Source: Afipia sp049747295
GTDB taxonomy: Bacteria > Pseudomonadota > Alphaproteobacteria > Rhizobiales > Xanthobacteraceae
Direction: 5' to 3'
NCBI RefSeq assembly: GCF_049747295.1
Contig: NZ_JBMHJM010000001.1
Location: forward strand, 186,001-250,000
DNA: 64,000 nucleotides
The notes below the pieces were generated by a model, which was given only the letters and a program-made list of their open reading frames with translations, was not told the origin of the DNA and searched no databases. The translations under genes and the position numbers were made by a program. Positions 61,526 to 64,000 of this stretch are shown piece after piece; position 1 is the stretch's first letter; each line of letters begins with the position of its first letter.

Positions 61526-62911
61526 TTATTTGGCGCGCGGAGTCGCAACGAGGCGCAGGAAACTCATCACCGCTCCGAGCGCGGCAAACCCCGCCCCGAC
61601 CGCCAAGGCGTACGTCGCGCCCTGGTGACCGGCGAGACCGAAACAGAGCGCAGCAAGAGCCGCGCCCGTGGTTTGGCCAATCAAGCGACCCGTTGCAACG
61701 AGACCGCTGGCTGCGCCGCTGCGGGCAGGCGGCGCGCTGGACATGATGGCTTTCATATTCGGTGACTGAAAGAAACCGAAGCCGCATCCACAAACCGCCA
61801 TGCGCCAGACGATGTCCACAACGCTCGGCTCGGCCGGCAGCATTGCCAGCAGGACCATGCCCACACCGAGCACGACAAGGCCAAGGCCCCCGAGCAGTCC
61901 CGCCGGATGACGATCGGACAGCCGTCCCGCGATCGGGGCCATAATGCCGACGACCAAAGACCATGGCGTCATAAAGAAGCCCGTCTCCACCTGCGTCCGA
62001 TGCAGCACGTCTTCGAAGTAGAACGGCAGCGACACGAAGGCGAGGCCCTGCACCGCGAACGAGCAAACGGCGGTCGCGACCGATAGCGCGAAGACTGGCC
62101 GGCGAAACAGGTCGATGGGCAACATCGGGGCTGGATGATCCGCCTGTCTGCGGAGCAGAAGCGCACCAAGCACGACAGTGCCGATCAGGACCGCAATGAC
62201 GAGCCACAGCGACGTATTGTGCGCCGCACTGCCGATTCCGAAGATAAACAAACAAAGACAAGCCGAGGTCAGCAGCGCGCCGGGATAATCAAATGCATGC
62301 GTGGCGCGCGGGGTTTGCGGCAGCGTCTTCAGGCCGATCAGGATCGCGGCCACGCCAAACGGAATGTTGATGGCAAACAGCCATGGCCAGGAACCGACAG
62401 ACAAAATTCCGGAGGCGATTGTCGGCCCCAGAGTAAATGCTGTCGCGACCACGAGGGCGTTGTTACCGAAGCCGCGCCCATGAAGCCGCGAAGGATAAAT
62501 AAAGCGCACCAGCGCCGTGTTGACGCTCATGACCCCGGCGGCACCCAATCCCTGAAGAAAGCGCGCAACCAGCAAACTGGGCAAGGACCATGCACAGGCA
62601 CAGCCCAACGACGCCACCGTAAACAGCAATAGGCCCCAAAGATAAATCCGTTGATGACCGACGATTTCGCCGAGCGCGGCAACCGGAAGCAAGGTGGCCA
62701 CCATCGCGATCTGGTAGACGTTCACGACCCAGATGACGTCCGCGGGCGTCGTATGAAGGTCATTGGCAATCGCGGGCAAGGCGACATTGGCAATAGCCGT
62801 ATCAAGCGCGGACATTGCCAGAGCCGTGAAAACGGCCAGCAGCGCCCAGCGCCGCCGCTCCGGAGGAAGGCCGTCGGTCACAGGAGGAAACTTCCCCGAA
62901 ATTGCATCCAT
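61526..62911 (-). CDS. DHA2-family MFS transporter
   Basis: The 461-residue protein has 13-14 hydrophobic segments. Motif A-like and DHA2 sequences are SALDTAIANVALPAIANDLH at the start, then VNVYQIAMVATLLPVAALGE and ARFLQGLGAAGVMSVNTALV (motif C region). Such proton-driven exporters of the EmrB/QacA group extrude drugs, dyes or acids from the cytoplasm. The substrate is not evident. It ends 77 bases upstream of the dehydrogenase gene on the same strand, so the two may be transcribed together. The gene is upstream of, and unrelated by motif to, the GntR regulon. Confidence 0.92.
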   Translation of the reverse strand: MDAISGKFPPVTDGLPPERRRWALLAVFTALAMSALDTAIANVALPAIANDLHTTPADVIWVVNVYQIAMVATLLPVAALGEIVGHQRIYLWGLLLFTVASLGCACAWSLPSLLVARFLQGLGAAGVMSVNTALVRFIYPSRLHGRGFGNNALVVATAFTLGPTIASGILSVGSWPWLFAINIPFGVAAILIGLKTLPQTPRATHAFDYPGALLTSACLCLFIFGIGSAAHNTSLWLVIAVLIGTVVLGALLLRRQADHPAPMLPIDLFRRPVFALSVATAVCSFAVQGLAFVSLPFYFEDVLHRTQVETGFFMTPWSLVVGIMAPIAGRLSDRHPAGLLGGLGLVVLGVGMVLLAMLPAEPSVVDIVWRMAVCGCGFGFFQSPNMKAIMSSAPPARSGAASGLVATGRLIGQTTGAALAALCFGLAGHQGATYALAVGAGFAALGAVMSFLRLVATPRAK

Positions 62912-63061
62912 CCTGCGGGCTTTCCGAAACGCGTTTTCAATGTGGGTGAACGACCGTTATCTAGTCGGGATGCGAAACAATCGACAGTGGCCGGTCTGCA
63001 TGCGGCATATGCATCAGGCTCTACAATGCTCTAAAATCTGACGAAAACGGCTATCCGCGGA

Positions 63062-64000
63062 TCACGTTTTCTGGATCCAGAATTGATACATCTCGGTAAA
63101 GGTTGCGGGGTTCTCCGTCTCGAACAAATGCCAATTATCGAGGTTGGCAGCAGCCGTGTCGTCCGGGAAACGCTTCAGATATCGGCTTCGATATGGGGTC
63201 TGAAATCCCAAGAATTTGAAGCCGGCTTCTGCCAGGAAAGCAGCGATCTGCGGGATTGAAAACTGGTGCTCCTGGACATGAAAGAGCAAATCCCTGCATT
63301 CGCTGGTGCTGAAAAAATCGCCAAACTCGGTCACCGCCATCTGCTGGCCGTCGTGGGGTAGGTTCGCGGCCTGGGCTCGCAATCTCCTCACCTCCGCGAC
63401 GGAGTACCCCCTTCCCTCCTTGGCGAGGACATCACGGGCGACGTTGATATTCTTCCGGGCGATGGCGCTATAAAGCCCGATGTGCATCAGGCCACCGGGC
63501 CGCAGTAGGCTGGCCAGATTTCGCCATCCCTCGAGAGGATCTCCGAGGTGGTGAAGCACACCCGATGAATCGATGACGTCGAACATCATGTCCGGCTTGA
63601 ACGCCAGAATGTCGGCCCGAGCGTAACGGATGTTTTTCAACCCCAGTTCCTGGGTTTTTCTGGCCGCATAGCTCAGGCTGCTCAAGCTGAGATCAATGGC
63701 TAAAACGTCGGCGTTCTTGAACTGCTGCGCACGTTGAATCGCGTGCATCCCTGTTCCACAACCTGCAATCAGAACACTGATCGGACGATCGCCAATCGCC
63801 TGATACGGAGCACCCGGCATCTGTGCACGCAGGTACTGATCGATCGGCATCGCTTCCTTATCCACTGGAATCCTCGTCCAGCGCGGATAAGGGTTTTCCT
63901 CGTACTGATCCCTCACCTTTTCCGAAACGCTATCCTCGACTGCAGTCAGTTCTTCGATCCGCTCTCGAATTTCCTGCTCTTCGGCCCATTCCAAAATCTG
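63062..64000 (-). CDS. Class I SAM-dependent methyltransferase, N-terminus cut by window edge
   Basis: The frame is open to the edge, so the N-terminus lies outside. The visible 313 residues start with a coiled, acidic stretch (ILEWAEEQEIRERIEELTAV) and VRDQYEENPYPRWTRI, a phrase common in methyltransferases that follow TPR domains. The SAM loop is ISVLIAGCGTGMHAIQRAQQ, motif II/III VLAIDLSLSSLSYAARKTQE and NIRYARADILAF. FDVIDSSGVLHHLGDPLEGW follows. The acceptor is unknown. Upstream TPR repeats might exist beyond 64000. The gene runs leftward, with a 150-base gap before the exporter gene. Confidence 0.88.
   Translation of the reverse strand, partial: QILEWAEEQEIRERIEELTAVEDSVSEKVRDQYEENPYPRWTRIPVDKEAMPIDQYLRAQMPGAPYQAIGDRPISVLIAGCGTGMHAIQRAQQFKNADVLAIDLSLSSLSYAARKTQELGLKNIRYARADILAFKPDMMFDVIDSSGVLHHLGDPLEGWRNLASLLRPGGLMHIGLYSAIARKNINVARDVLAKEGRGYSVAEVRRLRAQAANLPHDGQQMAVTEFGDFFSTSECRDLLFHVQEHQFSIPQIAAFLAEAGFKFLGFQTPYRSRYLKRFPDDTAAANLDNWHLFETENPATFTEMYQFWIQKT

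Noticed and set aside
61449..62261. N-terminal extension of the hydroxyacid dehydrogenase frame
   Set aside because: It runs antisense to the exporter gene; dehydrogenase homology begins at the ATG at 61448.
60483..62911. Dehydrogenase and exporter as part of the GntR regulon
   Set aside because: No operator motif was found upstream, and a terminator plus a repeat separate them from pxpC.

Overview
The window looks like a chromosomal segment of an alphaproteobacterium in the Bradyrhizobiaceae/Nitrobacteraceae (Afipia/Oligotropha/Rhodopseudomonas-like). This is an inference from the high-GC codon usage, the DUF2865, DUF2059 and DUF1289 proteins, the PdhS-like kinase, the Cox-type molybdenum hydroxylase and a Bradyrhizobium-like repeat near 60.2-60.5 kb. 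No tRNA, rRNA, CRISPR array, integrase or transposase gene was seen.

From 1 to about 34 kb the window is mostly housekeeping: motAB; psd-pssA phospholipid synthesis; an Atm1-type ABC exporter; a LOG-family hydrolase; a coupled cysS / 37-residue membrane protein / acetyltransferase / cimA cluster; nadE; a frameshifted dgkA; class II DAHP synthase; a beta-propeller protein; glutathione reductase; rpiA; gph; moaA; a TRAP transporter; an Mrp Fe-S carrier; a hydroxyisobutyrate-dehydrogenase-like enzyme; a sensor kinase; a DUF1289 protein; a retropepsin-like protease; dusA; and a diguanylate cyclase split by a frame change. Six copies of a roughly 165-bp paired-hairpin repeat, each hairpin bounded by CTAG or a close variant, lie in gaps at 11.1, 18.3-18.7 (two), 20.1, 23.1 and 60.3 kb.

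From 35.8 to 60.2 kb lies what appears to be one accessory catabolic locus. It comprises a branched-chain-type ABC importer (livFGMH plus binding protein), L-serine dehydratase, an F420-type luciferase-like oxidoreductase, a two-subunit CoA-transferase, an unplaced fold-type II PLP enzyme, a complete F420 cofactor pathway (fbiC, cofC, cofD, cofE) with an F420:NADP oxidoreductase, the 5-oxoprolinase-like genes pxpA and pxpBC, a Cox-type molybdenum hydroxylase whose 2Fe-2S subunit is fused to a CoxG domain, and a HutC-type GntR regulator.

A shared short motif, TTAGG(T)ACGATAG and variants, occurs upstream of the importer, the PLP/CoA-transferase operon, the hydroxylase and pxpBC, with a weaker palindrome upstream of pxpA and the F420 genes. 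I infer a single GntR regulon that couples uptake and breakdown of an unknown, probably nitrogen-containing, cyclic or acyl compound to synthesis of the F420 its own enzyme needs. This is the strongest candidate for an undescribed system here. The window ends with a hydroxypyruvate-reductase-like dehydrogenase, a DHA2-type exporter and a methyltransferase cut by the edge.
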